From positions 1,798,001 through 1,862,000 of the forward strand of contig CATNEN010000038.1 of the NCBI GenBank assembly GCA_950097015.1: a DNA stretch of 64,000 nucleotides, written 5' to 3'. This DNA comes from Macrostomum hystrix. Its lineage: Eukaryota; Platyhelminthes; Macrostomidae. The notes below the pieces were generated by a model. That model ran no database searches. It worked only from the letters and a program-made list of their open reading frames with translations, and was not told where the DNA came from. Each line of letters starts with the position of its first letter. Position 1 is the first letter of the stretch. Positions 1 through 12,125 of this stretch are shown here, one piece after another. The position numbers and the translations under genes were made by a program.

Positions 1-2490
1 CCACCGCCCGCTTTGCTCCACGACTGTCGAGTTCGCCTTCGGTACTGACTCCAGCTGCGACGCAGGTCCACATCGTCCGGCCTGCGACCCCTGCTGTTGT
101 ACGTCCTCGACCGGGCCGACTGCCTGAAGCCGGAGGACCCGGTGGAGATTTCGGCCAGCACGGGCCAGCCTGGGTCGATCGCCTGCACCGCTAGGTCCAG
201 CTCGCGCATCACGGAGTCAGGAAATATCCCAATCCAAGATCGGCGCACTTCAAACATTTTCTCCCTGGCCGAATCGGAGTCTGTGGCGGCCACAGCAGCT
301 ACAAAAGCGGACACAATGCCAACACTGAATAGCTTTGCATATGGCGACTGTGGCAGCTGCTTTACTATGGAGTCAATTAGGCCCAGGTAAGCCAGTCGCT
401 CTTGAGGTGTCCTGGCCTGTTTGAGTAGGTGAAAAACGGGGCCAATTTTTTTAGAAAGCCACTTTTGTTTTTTGTTATATATATCGAGACATTGCAAGTA
501 TACCTTTGTGTGTATATTGTTGTCAATAAAAATGTGACAAGCACCCCATGAAGTGCCACAAATATATTATCAACTTTGTATAGATTTGCTGAAGGTGAGT
601 ATCTATGCTTAATGTGGGGGAATTGTCTTAATTGTGAACAGTTCATAATTATACTCCAGGCAAGAACACTATTCTTTTCCTAACTTATAATGTTGAAAAT
701 GCTTCATGCATGCCTAAGTACCTTAAAAAGGCTAGAGAAAACCCAACTTAGTGGAACAGTTTAGGCCAGTTGTGTCCTAGGTATACACAAGTCAGACAGG
801 ATATTAATATGTAGCATCTAAAATGAACTTTTATTTCAGACTTAGTTACGCATCTAACTTTTTTCTATTTCCATAGACAACCCCACTTGTTCCACCAAGA
901 AATACTAGCCTTCCCTTTTTCCCATAGATTAACTGTACCCAGCTCAACCTAATAAAGCCGACCACAGGAGCCAAGGCTCCCCTTCTTAACCCTGCTAAAA
1001 GAAATACAAGTTCACTGCCTTAGCTTAATTTGTTGTGGCTAAGAGCCACAAATATATACTACTTGAAAAAAGTGCATATTTATTTTTTTAAAACTGAAAT
1101 TTAACTGTGTTTCATTAAAGAAAATAATAAGAAAAGTGACAAACAATATAAATTTATCTAGAGTTGCTCTATAGCTATTGAACAAATTATATATAATTTT
1201 GTCTAATTATATAATTATTTAGACATTTTTAGAATAGACCAAAAAGGATTAAGTAGGGCCTAACATTAATGAAAAACTAAATTATATTAGGTATAAATGA
1301 AACAAGTATAATAAATTTAGAAATTTTAATTTTATCATGGCTAGGCCTACTTAACACATTTGCTACTATTAACACCTTGAATTTTGAAGGTGTTTGAAGC
1401 TTATTTGCTCTCTATGCTATAAGACTTTAAGTATCATTAAAGTATACTGATGAAGTGTAGACTACGAGCTATAGACCTACTAGTAGTATTTAGATAGACC
1501 TATTTTATTATAAAATACAGAAATCATTGTGAATATTGAATATTGTCTTGACTATATAATCTTTTTGATTTTTTAATATGGTAGTTAATAATTAAGTAGT
1601 CTAGCTAGAGATCCATAAGCTATGCAACTAGCCTATACTAGGCCAGCTAGCTATTAGATTTCTTTTGATTTAAATTATCATTAGGCCTATCTAATTATCC
1701 AATTGGTCATATCTGGATGAAAAGTTAAATCTCTGCTTGATTCTGTGCACTACTTTTGACAATTTAGGTTAGCGGAGCTTATGGAATTGTTAGAAAACAA
1801 ATGTTTATTTCATTTAAATTAAAATATTTAACGAACCAGCAATCCAATTCAAGTTTGTTAGTTTTTTTCCACTGAAATACTAGCTGCAAAATGGTTTGTT
1901 ATAGTTCATTACCATCTAACACAAAAAGTTTTCTAAAATGGAGTTCATGTTTTTTCTTGTCTAAGCTAAGGTCCAGTAGATAATGTAGGCCTACCTTAAA
2001 TAAAGTTATCAAAATTGAAATATTACCTGGAGTAGGGCCTAGGCCTATTCCCTACAGAATGACTAAAGCCAAGGTGGAATGGAGTTAATCAGGGTGAACC
2101 AATTTGATATCTTCTGTTTATGATGACTTTGGAACAACAAAAGCCACCAATTAAATTTGATAATTAGATTTCGCCAAACTTTACAAAAATGCTACTGTAC
2201 AGAATATAGACTAGGCCTATGTTAATTTTGGTTGGAGCTATGCATTAGATTTTGCATCATAAGCTTTGACTTTAGAAACAAATTAATTAAAACAAGAACA
2301 AGTTACATACCTCTTTCAGTTTTCTCTCAATCATCGCACACATTTTTTGAGAAATTAATGAACTTTCCTCATGAGTCAGGTAGCTTTCAATAATAGCAGT
2401 TAAGCTAGTTGTTGTACTCTTTTCAGGTTCCTTTAGTTCTCCTGTTAATTGATTTTCGAATGCCAGAATAATGTCGCTTACATCATCCAT
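1..2490 (-). CDS. PCF11: PCF11-like pre-mRNA 3'-end processing factor, 5' end (CID domain)
   Basis: Two exons are visible: 2311..2490 (start MDDVSDIILAFENQ) and 1..416, which continues off the left edge. The donor GTATGT at 2310 and the acceptor TCAAACAG before 416 join in frame. The product is an RNA polymerase II CTD-interaction domain: an N-terminal helical part, then LGLIDSIVKQLPQSPYAKLF, then RRSWIGIFP and AIDPGWPV. Vertebrate PCF11 has equivalent blocks (LDSIVK, LRSTWDEIFP, LDPAWPI), which favours PCF11 over other CID proteins such as SCAF4/8 or RPRD. PCF11 binds Ser2-phosphorylated CTD in the nucleus and helps cleavage, polyadenylation and termination. Downstream of the CID the visible tail is Arg/Ser-rich. 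An in-frame upstream ATG at 2529 is possible, but 2490 fits the usual short N-terminus. Identity is inferred from motifs; the C-terminal CFIm/CFII regions are outside the window. Confidence 0.82.
417..2310 (-). other. PCF11 intron 1, AT-rich
   Basis: This stretch separates the two PCF11 exons. It is AT-rich and scattered with AGGCCTA-type words, which recur in other AT-rich parts of the window. I see no coding potential, tandem array or element boundary. Confidence 0.6.
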
Positions 2491-3120
2491 AGTTAAGAGT
2501 GAATTTGTTAGTGTATTTTGGTATACCAAAGTGTAGAAATATATATTTTGTTGTAAAAATCTACAGAAGGCTAGGACACTAACTCTGTAGAAAGTAGGCC
2601 TATAGCTGAAGTGTTTTAAGTTAGAATAAGCAGTGACTCTTGTCCTCGCTCTTGTGTCTTGACTAGGCCTATGACTTAAGAAACAAAAATATCGGCTGTG
2701 CCTGCAAGGATGAATTCAGAGATCTGTCAATTTGTTACTCGAAGCGATCATGCGCACATTTTAAAAGCACAATTAGATCAGAATATCTTTGAAACGGAGC
2801 TCTTTCCAGGAAACAAGAATAACGCTAACGACTGGAGCCCGGGCCATACATTAGACAAACCTCTTGAGTTAGAATGAAGCACAATGTTGTACTGCAAACA
2901 GCAACAAAGATGCCTACCAAAATCTGAAAAAAATTGACTCTTTCATGCTTTATTTACCACCTAAAGAACACACAGTAGATAACTTCTACTTTAGTAGTCC
3001 TTCCACCCGCCTCCCCTATCTCTAACATTTATTGCACTCATCGTGTAATCCTCAAGTTTTTTCTGCTTCCGATTTCTCTGCCTCTCACTATCCTCAGCCC
3101 GTACACCTCGGCGACTGAAC
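2491..3120. other. PCF11 5' flank / intergenic
   Basis: This includes the PCF11 5' UTR and its likely promoter. The next gene (PC4-like) is on the same strand, so its 3' end faces this region. A TATA box or CpG-rich core is not obvious, and no ORF here looks real. Confidence 0.4.
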
Positions 3121-3894
3121 TTAGCGCATTCTTATTTCTAGCCCGTTGATAGGCAAGGAACCGACTGTTCGAAAAATAAAATATTGACTACAACAATAAA
3201 CACCACAGCACCACACGCTTAAGATCGCTTGCTTGGGCGCCAACAGGCCGGTCCGCACCAGTAAGGTACCTGTAGCGTGAGCAGCAAAACCCCACCATAC
3301 GAATGCAACGACAGGTGCGATGACAGTGCGCACCAACGCGAAAGAGCGTACAGTTTATTAGCCAGCGGACGAGGCGAGCTAAATGCTTCCAGCAGCAGCA
3401 GCATCTTCAGGACAGGTTTGGTCTCGTCTGCGTTTTCGCCGTTGTTGTCAGAGGAAGATCCTGGCTCCAGCTCGTAGTAGACCTCTGCCATCTCGCGTGG
3501 AGCCGATAGCTGCCCGTCGATCCAATCCGCGTACTGCCACAGCTTCCGCGACAGCGGCGGTGTCAGCGGCACGGTGTTCCGCTTGAGAAACACTTCGCAG
3601 CAGTCCTCGGGCAGTCGCTTCAGCCAGATGATGCTGTCTTTCACCTCGATGAATTTATCTAAGCCGAGCTTGATGACTTTCGGATGGTTGTCCATGGCAG
3701 CCTTGACAAGCGTTCTCTTTAGTTCCTTGAGTTTATCCCATTGTCTGATGCTCAAATGGAAGCCGGGGACTCCTGGTTTCAAACTCGCAGTGCTGCATGC
3801 CATGTCGGTAAAATTTTCTGATAGCAATGAATTTCACTCCTTCATACTCCTGTATTTTTCGCAGATGTCCATTACTCAAACTCAAACAGATCAA
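3121..3894 (-). pseudogene. PC4-like (p15 coactivator fold) tandem-domain gene with broken reading frame
   Basis: The frame from 3803 down to about 3360 reads a 190-residue-class protein with KPGVPGFHLSIRQWDKLKEL, which resembles the C-terminal strand-helix of PC4 (KPG..G..L..eQW..LKE). It is followed by VIKLGLDKFIEVKDSIIWLK and VPLTPPLSRKLWQYADWID, which look like a second PC4-type unit. The missing front half of the first unit is present upstream in a different frame (3784..3894: EYEGVKFIAIRKFYRHG, like PC4 FKGKVLIDIREYW). No intron fits the short gap, so a 1-nt indel is likely. Near the 3' end the frame seems to shift again: a hydrophobic stretch (APVVAFVWWGFAAHATGTLL) is open in the first frame down to a stop at 3121. 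PC4 proteins bind single-stranded DNA and assist RNA polymerase II. The locus could be a decaying gene, a divergent gene with assembly errors, or a spliced gene I have misread. Confidence 0.42.
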
Positions 3895-4064
3895 TTAACA
3901 ATCTCGTTTAAAGGAAATTTCGATTCCACATGAGTCAATCTGATTTTTAGTCCTGATATAGACTAAACCATTGCTGCAAACATACAGCTATACTAATTAA
4001 AACACAGGCCCGCGAGTTCCCAGTATCCTAGTTTTAAAATACACACGAATATTGCACAATTGTG

Positions 4065-4080
4065 CACACACACACACACA
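4065..4080. repeat. (CA)n microsatellite
   Basis: Eight CA dinucleotides in a row. Confidence 0.9.
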
Positions 4081-4689
4081 AAACAGTCAAATATACTAAA
4101 AATGTATGCTTAGTTACTAAATTATAAACTAAATAAAACCAGCCCCTGGCATCCCCGGCACTAGAAAAGCTTTCCCTGCGGTAGAATCCCCCAATGCATT
4201 TACATAGGATGTTCACTCACTAAGCCCATGGTTATACTCCGGCTTAATCGCATGATATGAAAATTTCAGGTCTCCAAAGCACTTAAAAGTGCTTTCTCAC
4301 TAGGCCCGTGGTTTTTCCACAGAAAATGCTGCGGTAGAGTGCACATACTCGTAACTTCTACTACTCACGTTGTCGAGACGCTGGCCGAGCGTGCTGAGCG
4401 TGCCGCTTCACCATCGATTAAAGTAAAAATGGAGCTATCGGAAAGCTAACCATAGAGCGGCTTCAATGAGGAGCTGTCTAGTACCGACAGGACAAGCTAG
4501 AAAGGCCATAGAGCACCACCAAAGGTATTGCCGGACAACCAAAACAAGCACTGAGACAGGAAAATCAGACGCACATAGAGACAGAAAAGGGAGACGAAAG
4601 TAATTCAGTAAAAAAAAGCATTTCCATTTCGCCGCGATCTACCTCAACCAATAATTACATCGAACCTACTCATTTAAAATATGTACATA
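4081..4689. other. Intergenic, nothing recognised
   Basis: Mixed AT-rich and moderately GC-rich sequence. I find no convincing ORF, tRNA, array or terminal repeat. It may include the promoter or upstream exons of the PC4-like gene. Confidence 0.3.
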
Positions 4690-4930
4690 AAAACTACAAC
4701 GTGCTGCGAACCCGGGAATCCACCCACCCGAACGGCATCTCAAAGACGGATGCTTTCGTTGGAGGTCCCGACGGTCGCCACCGATGCTCCAGACGGCGAT
4801 GAAGTGGACCCCTGCAGGTGCCTGGGATGCTGAAAAAAGGTCCCTACGACAGATGGACTCAGATAGAGGTTTATACAGAGTTACACAGATGTTAGAATTG
4901 TCCTTGTCAACAGGGTCTTCGAACAAAAAA
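4690..4930 (-). mobile_element. Dispersed repeat, 3' part (family also at 50.9 and 59.1 kb)
   Basis: Read on the minus strand this matches 59150..59400 (plus) through gaagaccctg, acaaggacaa, ctatctgagt/ctgtcgtagg and the gcc-tggagcatcgg block with gaccgtcggga. A shorter plus-strand copy of the first part is at about 50985..51060. Copies differ by many substitutions and small indels, as expected for old interspersed copies. The upstream part of the family in the other copies is the element described at 5367..5886. A 123-codon ORF crosses it, but nothing suggests it is a protein. Confidence 0.6.
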
Positions 4931-5366
4931 TGTAATGATAGGTATACGTAACAAGCGAGAAACAAGCCCAAGGTTTTTCTGGATCCATAAAAAGTAAATG
5001 TGAAAACTTTCTTACAGAACAACTTGCCAGCTCTCAAAAATTTTTTAGCTGATTTTAGGCTGAGAGAAGTTAAGCTTTTTATTCGAGTGAACGGTCTCTC
5101 TTTTATGTGCGACTATCAAATGTACCGGCCTAGCTTCCCCGTTGCTGTGCACGCTAAATGTGTTTGAAAGTCGCCTTAAGATTAAGGTTTCGTTATGGAC
5201 TGTACACTTTTCCGTCAATTGGAACTATTATACTCGTCGGAAGTTCTAAAATTCAGAGTGCAGTTTAGTGTAGCAAATGTGATTCTGCTTGACATCTAGG
5301 CAACAGTACCGAAATGTTACCTGAGAAGGCGGATGAGTCTGTTCGATTAGTTTGTAATTAATGAAC

Positions 5367-5886
5367 GGTAGAAAGACCCAAAGCATTTCAAATACCCACA
5401 TTATTTTTTCTTTTTTTTGTATTTCCAAAAATATTTCAAGAACATGGGCTACAATTTTCCGCTTTACCCGAATAAACATCAAACAGAATCACAAAACACC
5501 GGCATCGTCGAGATATTCAACGATTCTCATCCGGGTGTCTGGTGGCAAAACCCACAAAAATAAGCAAAAGTTTTCTTGTCATAAAATTTCATCATGTAAC
5601 CAAGTCGGCTGCTATTGTTGAATAAATTGTATTGATTATGTTGTTAATTTATACATTTTTGAGATGATATGGATTTGCCAAAGAGAGTTGTCATTGGCAC
5701 TGCAGAGTCACTGAATATCTCGGCGATTTTGGCTCGTACGGCCTTGAAAGTATGTTCATCGTAAAGGGCGGAAAATGTAGCTTCAGATAGTGCATGGACT
5801 TTCACGAAAATTTGTCATTCGGTTTGGGAGCTATCTTGAAGTTAGCAGTGGGTATTTGAAATGCCCCCCCTGTGGTCTTTCCCCAG
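5367..5886. mobile_element. Foldback (MITE-like) element
   Basis: The ends are inverted: gtagaaagaccc followed by catttcaaatacccac at the left, and the same words reverse-complemented at the right (5848..5886). Inversion continues inward: catcgtcgagatattcaacg near 5504 pairs with the complement of the segment near 5710. Related single-ended copies lie at about 36836..37010, 50860..50960 and 58718..59110, all sharing ttttcgtgaaagtcc or tcgtcgagttattc words. There is no transposase ORF, so it is presumably non-autonomous. I could not fix a target-site duplication. Confidence 0.6.
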
Positions 5887-7053
5887 GGGGAGGGAAATGT
5901 TGATATTTACTTTTCATGCCAACATTTCGCATTGAATCATGTATTCGAGTGCAGGAACTGAAATTGAATCGTTCAGGCAGAGAGCTTTCTGCCGGCTCCT
6001 AGGAACATAAAAAACATTTCAGAGTTCTCAAAAAGGTGAGGCCAATGATTGATTGAATACAGTCTCTAGCATAATTAGAGCTGCCGCATTCATCTGTATT
6101 CGCCATTGTCTTCTAAAATATAGTTTTTTCCAATCTTTTCTATGGGGGAGAGCTAGGCCAACAAAAAATGTGAATCACAGCGCATTGTTGGTGGGGTGGG
6201 CGCCCTCCTGGCCCAGGAAACTTGCCTGCGACTCCGCACGCGCCACCTGGCTGAAACTGAGTGTTTTTTCCCAACTGCAGCACCGGTCATGGACGCAATC
6301 TGTGCAATCTGCTTGAGAAGAGGACTCATGCCCTCAAAAGCACCCCACCTGGCCCTAGTCGGAATACTGCAACTCTCCCATCTCGCCTTTGATTCTCTCT
6401 GCCCAGAAGAGCGGTATTAGGTGGTGAGCGGTCTATCTTTCGTGGACGAAAAAAACAATGCAACCTTACTGTCTGCCTCTGAGGCTCTCCCTGCCCGAGG
6501 AGTTGCTAGGGACAACTGGACGCAAACAAAGTCGCACGCGATTCGCTATTGTTCAGGCCCAGATGCATTGGCTGCACTGCTCACTGTCACTGATGCACTA
6601 AACTAATGTGCTCTCAGAAATGATTGCATGTCTGCGAAGCCTACTCATTTCGCATACTTATATCGTTTATATTAATTTTTGGCCGCCGAATCAAGAAAGT
6701 TTATGAATTTAACCTCTATTCGTTTTTGCGATTCCATAATGGAACTGAAACAAATGGCATTTTTCGTACAACACCCAAAAAAGTTACACTTGTGCATATG
6801 CAGCTGAAGATTTTTATTTATTAGACAGACAGCAAGAGTAAGAAGCAAACACGGAGTAGGGACAGTGTTGAAAAGCTCTAAAGACAAAATCTGTGGAATA
6901 ATAGGCTTTTACAGATTAATTCAGCACGAATTATTAGGAGTTTTATCTATTGTCAAATCACAGTGCAACATTTATCCGACACATTCGAGTATTTGAACAA
7001 ACCATTAGCGCGCCAATTTAAAAAGCGGTGCTTATGTACGTGCCGTTTGATAA
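5887..7053. other. Intergenic; 3' flank of the first K2P gene at its right end
   Basis: 6180..6605 is GC-richer and contains short open frames, but the translations match no family I know. The right end is the 3' UTR of the minus-strand K2P gene; a candidate AATAAA on the minus strand lies near 6815. Confidence 0.35.
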
Positions 7054-8935
7054 TCAGGCAGAGCTGTCACGAACCACCTGCTTGGCCGATGCTCGCATCG
7101 CTGCAGGCGCTCGCGCAGCGGAGGCCCTCATGTGCCTGGCCGTGTGCCTCTTGCCAGACCTTCCGAAGTCCAGATCCTCGTCCGAGCAGCTGCGAGCCTC
7201 GTTTTCGCTGCACGACTCGTCCGAGTGGCAGCAGCTGGACGAATTCTCTTCGTTCTCATCGTCGTCGTCGTCCTCGTCGCGTCTAACGTGGATGCCCATC
7301 TTGTTGCCAATCCAGCGAAGCTTGGCAGTGATTTCGTCCTGGATGAGATTCATGCACATCGACAGCATCGCCAGGCCGAACAAGCAGTAGATGGCTCCCA
7401 CCAACAGCTCCAAGATGACGCTCACCTGTCGTTGATTTCAGTACGCGCGATGCACTTAGACCTTCATTGTCACTTTTCAACAAGAAGCATTAATTATTTA
7501 ATTCAGAACCTGATTCGAATGGCGCTGACTTACACTGTCAAACGGTCCGTTTCGACCTGGCACATAATCACCAAAGCCGATAGTGCTCAGAGTGATAAAC
7601 GAGAAGTAGGTGCCTTCAACCAGAGTCCAGTCCTTCTCCCAAACCGTGAACACAGCGGCGCCAACCAGGATGTACAGAATAAGCAGCAGGATCGTCACCG
7701 TGATCGGAATATTGACAACTTCGTCATCGAAGTCGTCATCCTCCTCTTCGACGACGACAACGGCTCCGACCTGTCGGGGATTGAGACCAAAAGCTTGAAA
7801 AATAGCTCTATAAGAAGGTCACTTCCAAATCCGTCCACCACAGAGCAGAGCAGACTCACGACAGCTTGCGAGCATGACATAAATGTGTCATAATGTTTCG
7901 TTTTCAGATAAAATAGAAACTTAATAATATAACAATAACAATATAATAATATTTTAAGGATCGCCGCGTCAAAGCGTCGCTGCGTACTTTTGGTGGCGGA
8001 TGCTTGGCCTGCCCGCTGCCGTCCTCGACGCTCCTCCATTCCGTCTGCTGCTGCTCCGCCGTCTCCTGCGTGAGCTGGCTGCGGCGCACGAAGCACTTGC
8101 AGCAGCAGATGTTCAGGTAGAAGCTGCGGAACAGCATGGCTGTGGGCTCGCCAATCTTAGTCAGGAATAGCAGCATCAGCGGGATGCCCAGAATGGCATA
8201 GATCATGCAGATTATCTGGCCCCACTGCGTGGTTGGCGTGATATGCCCGTATCCTGAGATCGATCAATTTGTGCATGCGTAAGGCTCTGATAGGCTTTAT
8301 ACGAGCTAGTCTTTGGTTATTTGAATCTCACCGATTGTGGTGACAATGGTGGTGCAAAAGTAGATGGAATTGGCCAGCACCCAGTTAGGCGGATTCTCCG
8401 GTGTTCCAATGGTGCTGCAGTTCTTAGCTGGATCCACGCTCAGAGTGAAGATGTCCTTGGCGAAAACTTCGAGCTCGCTCAGGATGGCAGTCTTGGAGAG
8501 AGTCGTGTTCTCACCCTGGGCGATATTGTACACCCGATCTGCGGCCTCGTTTCGCTTGGCCTCGTATTTGGAGTAGGAGATGCTGCAGGCTGACTTCTCG
8601 TTGGTCTCTTCTAGGTAGTTGAACAGGAAGCCGCCCATTATTAGGTAGATGATGACCAGTGTTAGGGTGCCCAGGTGCGACAGCATGATGGCGGTGAATC
8701 TCTGGCAGCATCTCTTCCAGCGGGCCTGATCAACCGGTGGCTCATCCGTCGCCTGCTCGGCGCCTTTGGCCGGATTCTGCTGCACTGCCGAGGTCTGCTT
8801 GAAGCCGGTGACGTCGCCGCCGCCGGCTGTGGCAAAGTTGGTCACCTGAAAGTTGGCCACCTTGCCCGCTGAGCTAGATGACGTCATCAAGGAGCCGTCG
8901 AACGCATTGGCTTCGAAGCCTTGATTGTCCCACAT
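7054..8935 (-). CDS. Two-pore-domain potassium channel (K2P/TWIK-type), paralogue 1
   Basis: Exons 8332..8935, 7988..8253, 7534..7770 and 7054..7425 join in frame to about 492 residues. TM1 is around LGTLTLVIIYLIMGGFLFNY. An extracellular cap follows with N-glycosylation sequons (NTT, NCS). Pore 1 is TTIVTTIGYGHITP, TM2 is ICMIYAILGIPLMLLFLTKI, and an acidic loop leads to TM3 (VTILLLILYILVGAAVF). Pore 2 is FITLSTIGFGDYVPG, and TM4 is LLVGAIYCLFGLAMLSMCMN. The C-terminus is acidic then basic. K2P channels are dimeric plasma-membrane leak channels with two pore loops per subunit. The first intron interrupts the first Gly codon of the pore-1 filter in phase 1, an intron position widely shared by K2P genes. 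I chose Met 8935 because the sequence after it aligns with the start of paralogue 2; Met 8986 is an alternative. The subtype (TREK, TASK or TWIK) is not assigned. Confidence 0.92.
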
Positions 8936-9392
8936 AATATTGAGCAGCCTGGGCTGGCAATTCAGCAGGGAGAATTTGCGACACAACCTTAGATTTTGAG
9001 CACGCTCCTATTTAGCCACGAAAATGTGAAAGTGGACCGCCCTAGCCTGGAGTGAAGCTGGAGTGGCCCGCTGAGTTTGCCAGGTGTGCGTGGGGTGGCT
9101 GCCGCGATCCAATCACGGCTTTGGTATTTGTTCCTTCTAATTAATTCTATTTATCAAGATCCGCGCCTCACTCAATGTAAAATTGTTTTAGCCTGAAAGT
9201 CATAGCAGCGCACGCTCCCATTTCCCTCATCCGATTGTTTATTTCCCCTATTTGTGTTCATTTTGTTTTCGCTTCATAAGTGCATGCGCAAAACTGTAGA
9301 TTAGTGTGTAACCGACAGCTCTGAGAAATACGCTCGTAGAAGCATGGAATCCATCTTCCCAATCTCTATCGATCAATAGAGACAATGGCAAT
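8936..9392. other. 5' flank of K2P paralogue 1
   Basis: This holds the 5' UTR and probable promoter of the minus-strand channel gene. No coding signal is seen. Confidence 0.35.
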
Positions 9393-9600
9393 CATTTTGT
9401 GACACTAGACCCGCAGTCAGCGAGGAGGTGATTCTACCCATTTCGCTGACTCCTGAGCCCAAACGCACACAGATACCGTACGCAGTCACACGCTCACACA
9501 GGTGCGGACATCTGCCGTGACTTCTCATCGTCTGGCTGTGTACAATATCACTGTACAAATAAATGTAGCCTCGCCGCGGAAACGAGCTCAGGGACATAGA
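9393..9600 (-). mobile_element. tRNA-derived SINE, truncated copy
   Basis: It shares cactagacccgcag, agcgaggagg, atttcgctgactcctgag and the cacacgctcacacagg block with the full copy at 48535..48903. The tRNA-like head is lost: the sequence runs straight into the palindrome arm after the B-box-adjacent part (cgaggctacatttatttg on the other strand). Confidence 0.7.
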
Positions 9601-9848
9601 GAGCAATGGTCTGCGCATTCACGAGGTGCTTTCCGAAAGGCCCTACGGCCCTCGAAATGCAGGCCACCTACGGGCCCTCACCGAGCCTACATGCTACATG
9701 CAAAGCAATAAAACTTCGCCGCCCAATGAGCAACTGGCCAACCATAATGCCTAGTAAGCGTCTCAACCGGCCCGCCGAGCCTCAACGGTGGGCACCCTCT
9801 AGAGCGAGGCGCCACCTCACCCGGTCTGCCAGCGTGCGGCCCCCCTAG

Positions 9849-10878
9849 CAGCCTGCACTTTCCGCAACTCAACGTGGAGGGCGTCAATGCCAAGATGCCC
9901 GAACTGTGCAAGCTGATGTTGGACCTGCACGTCGACGTGGCGTGTCTGCAAGAGATCCACACCACCGAGGGACGGTAACCGTGTCTTCCGGGTTTCAACA
10001 CAATCTGGCGCCATCGTCAAAGTGGCCGGCGCTCCGCGGTGGCCCGGAGGAGGCTTCTCGATCCTCATCCGCGAAGGTGCTGCAGAAGCGTCGCTGCTGG
10101 CCGCCGTGCGATCTTGTGTCTGATGATCAATGCGTGCTGGGCACGAGGCGAGGTCCCTGACGCTTGGCCGCGCGCCCACATCGTGCCTATTCTCAAGAAA
10201 GGCAAGCCGGCCAATCAGATTGGCTCCTACCGGCCGATTGCTCTGACCTCGAGCCTGGCTAAGTTGGCCGAGCGGTTGGTACAAGCGCGGATGCGCGGCT
10301 AGTGGGCTGAGTCCCGACACCTGCTGCACCCCGCCCAGGCCGGTTTCCACAAGCGGCGCAGCACCGAGGACCATATTGCCAGGCTTACTAAGCTAATCAG
10401 CGATGGCTGAGCAGCTGGCGGCTCTTCCGCGAGGGCCTGCCGCAGGGGAGTGTGCTCGCCCCGCTCCTCTTCGCTCTTTTCATCAACGACCTCCCCGACC
10501 GCCTACCTACTGACTGCACGCCATTCATCCATGCGTCCTCTAGCCGTCGCGGTGCAAGGCATGACAGTGGAGGAGGTCCAGGCGAAGGCGCAGCGAACTA
10601 TTGACGCGGTCTCCGGATGGGCGAAAGATTGGCGGATGGAGCTGGCAACAAGCAAGTGCGTCGCCTCCCTGTTCACCACCACCCCTGGAGAGGCCTGCCG
10701 CCAGCTTAGCCTGAGGCTAAAGAACGAGCCTCTCGCCACGGATCGGCAGCCACGCTTCCTCGGCGTCATTCTGGATCGGCTGCTCAGCTTCACCGCCGCC
10801 AATGTTGCCGGCCGCGCCCGCGCCTGCTGCGGCGTGCTGGCAGCACTGTCCGGCAGCAGCTGGGCGCTAGCCAAAGTG
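9849..10878 (+). pseudogene. Non-LTR retrotransposon fragment (endonuclease joined to reverse transcriptase), left copy
   Basis: Frame pieces read an APE-type endonuclease start (LNVEGVNAKMPELCK, then VDVACLQEIHT). They pass directly to reverse-transcriptase blocks: AWPRAHIVPILKKGKP, SYRPIALTSSLAKLAERLV, AGFHKRRSTEDHI, and GLPQGSVLAPLLFALFINDL. The middle of the endonuclease and the start of RT are missing, the frame shifts several times, and the YADD box expected after the last block is not present. This is a dead, internally deleted LINE fragment. The family (Jockey/CR1/R1-like) is not resolved. Confidence 0.75.
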
Positions 10879-11095
10879 CCCAGCCAAAGCTACTCTTTAG
10901 TGACGTCACTGATGGCAGAGCGGTTGACGCGTTTGCCTCTCGCGCCAATGTCCCTGAGCTTCTTCTTCTTCTTCCGTTTCGGGCGTGCTCGGGCTGTCGC
11001 CCATGGCACCGGGCATCAGAGGACGCATGCCTTATCGAGGAGGCCCAGCACCGCGGGCATCCAGGCGACGTAGGCCGTGTAGAGCTGGCGCACGT

Positions 11096-12125
11096 CACTT
11101 TGGCTAGCGCCCAGCTGCTGCCGGACAGTGCTGCCAGCACGCCGCAGCAGGCGCGGGCGCGGCCGGCAACATTGGCGGCGGTGAAGCTGAGCAGCCGATC
11201 CAGAATGACGCCGAGGAAGCGTGGCTGCCGATCCGTGGCGAGAGGCTCGTTCTTTAGCCTCAGGCTAAGCTGGCGGCAGGCCTCTCCAGGGGTGGTGGTG
11301 AACAGGGAGGCGACGCACTTGCTTGTTGCCAGCTCCATCCGCCAATCTTTCGCCCATCCGGAGACCGCGTCAATAGTTCGCTGCGCCTTCGCCTGGACCT
11401 CCTCCACTGTCATGCCTTGCACCGCGACGGCTAGAGGACGCATGGATGAATGGCGTGCAGTCAGTAGGTAGGCGGTCGGGGAGGTCGTTGATGAAAAGAG
11501 CGAAGAGGAGCGGGGCGAGCACACTCCCCTGCGGCAGGCCCTCGCGGAAGAGCCGCCAGCTGCTCAGCCATCGCTGATTAGCTTAGTAAGCCTGGCAATA
11601 TGGTCCTCGGTGCTGCGCCGCTTGTGGAAACCGGCCTGGGCGGGGTGCAGCAGGTGTCGGGACTCAGCCCACTAGCCGCGCATCCGCGCTTGTACCAACC
11701 GCTCGGCCAACTTAGCCAGGCTCGAGGTCAGAGCAATCGGCCGGTAGGAGCCAATCTGATTGGCCGGCTTGCCTTTCTTGAGAATAGGCACGATGTGGGC
11801 GCGCGGCCAAGCGTCAGGGACCTCGCCTCGTGCCCAGCACGCATTGATCATCAGACACAAGATCGCACGGCGGCCAGCAGCGACGCTTCTGCAGCACCTT
11901 CGCGGATGAGGATCGAGAAGCCTCCTCCGGGCCACCGCGGAGCGCCGGCCACTTTGACGATGGCGCCAGATTGTGTTGAAACCCGGAAGACACGGTTACC
12001 GTCCCTCGGTGGTGTGGATCTCTTGCAGACACGCCACGTCGACGTGCAGGTCCAACATCAGCTTGCACAGTTCGGGCATCTTGGCATTGACGCCCTCCAC
12101 GTTGAGTTGCGGAAAGTGCAGGCTG
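11096..12125 (-). pseudogene. Non-LTR retrotransposon fragment, right copy (inverted)
   Basis: Same content as the left copy on the other strand. This copy continues a little further into the spacer, where a shifted frame reads a thumb-like RQLYTAYVAWMPAVLGLL (11035..11085). That suggests the right copy is the original and the left arm is the derived duplicate. Confidence 0.72.

Noticed and set aside
4666-5037. 123-codon minus-strand open frame
   Set aside because: It crosses a dispersed repeat whose other copies (50.9 and 59.2 kb) are not open in the same frame.
7132-7893. 253-codon plus-strand open frame
   Set aside because: It lies opposite the last two exons of K2P paralogue 1 and the intron between them; its translation has no domain and the minus-strand gene explains the composition.
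10790-11524. 244-codon minus-strand open frame as an active reverse transcriptase
   Set aside because: It contains only the second half of RT, lacks the YADD box and is frameshifted relative to the upstream RT blocks; it is a dead LINE fragment.
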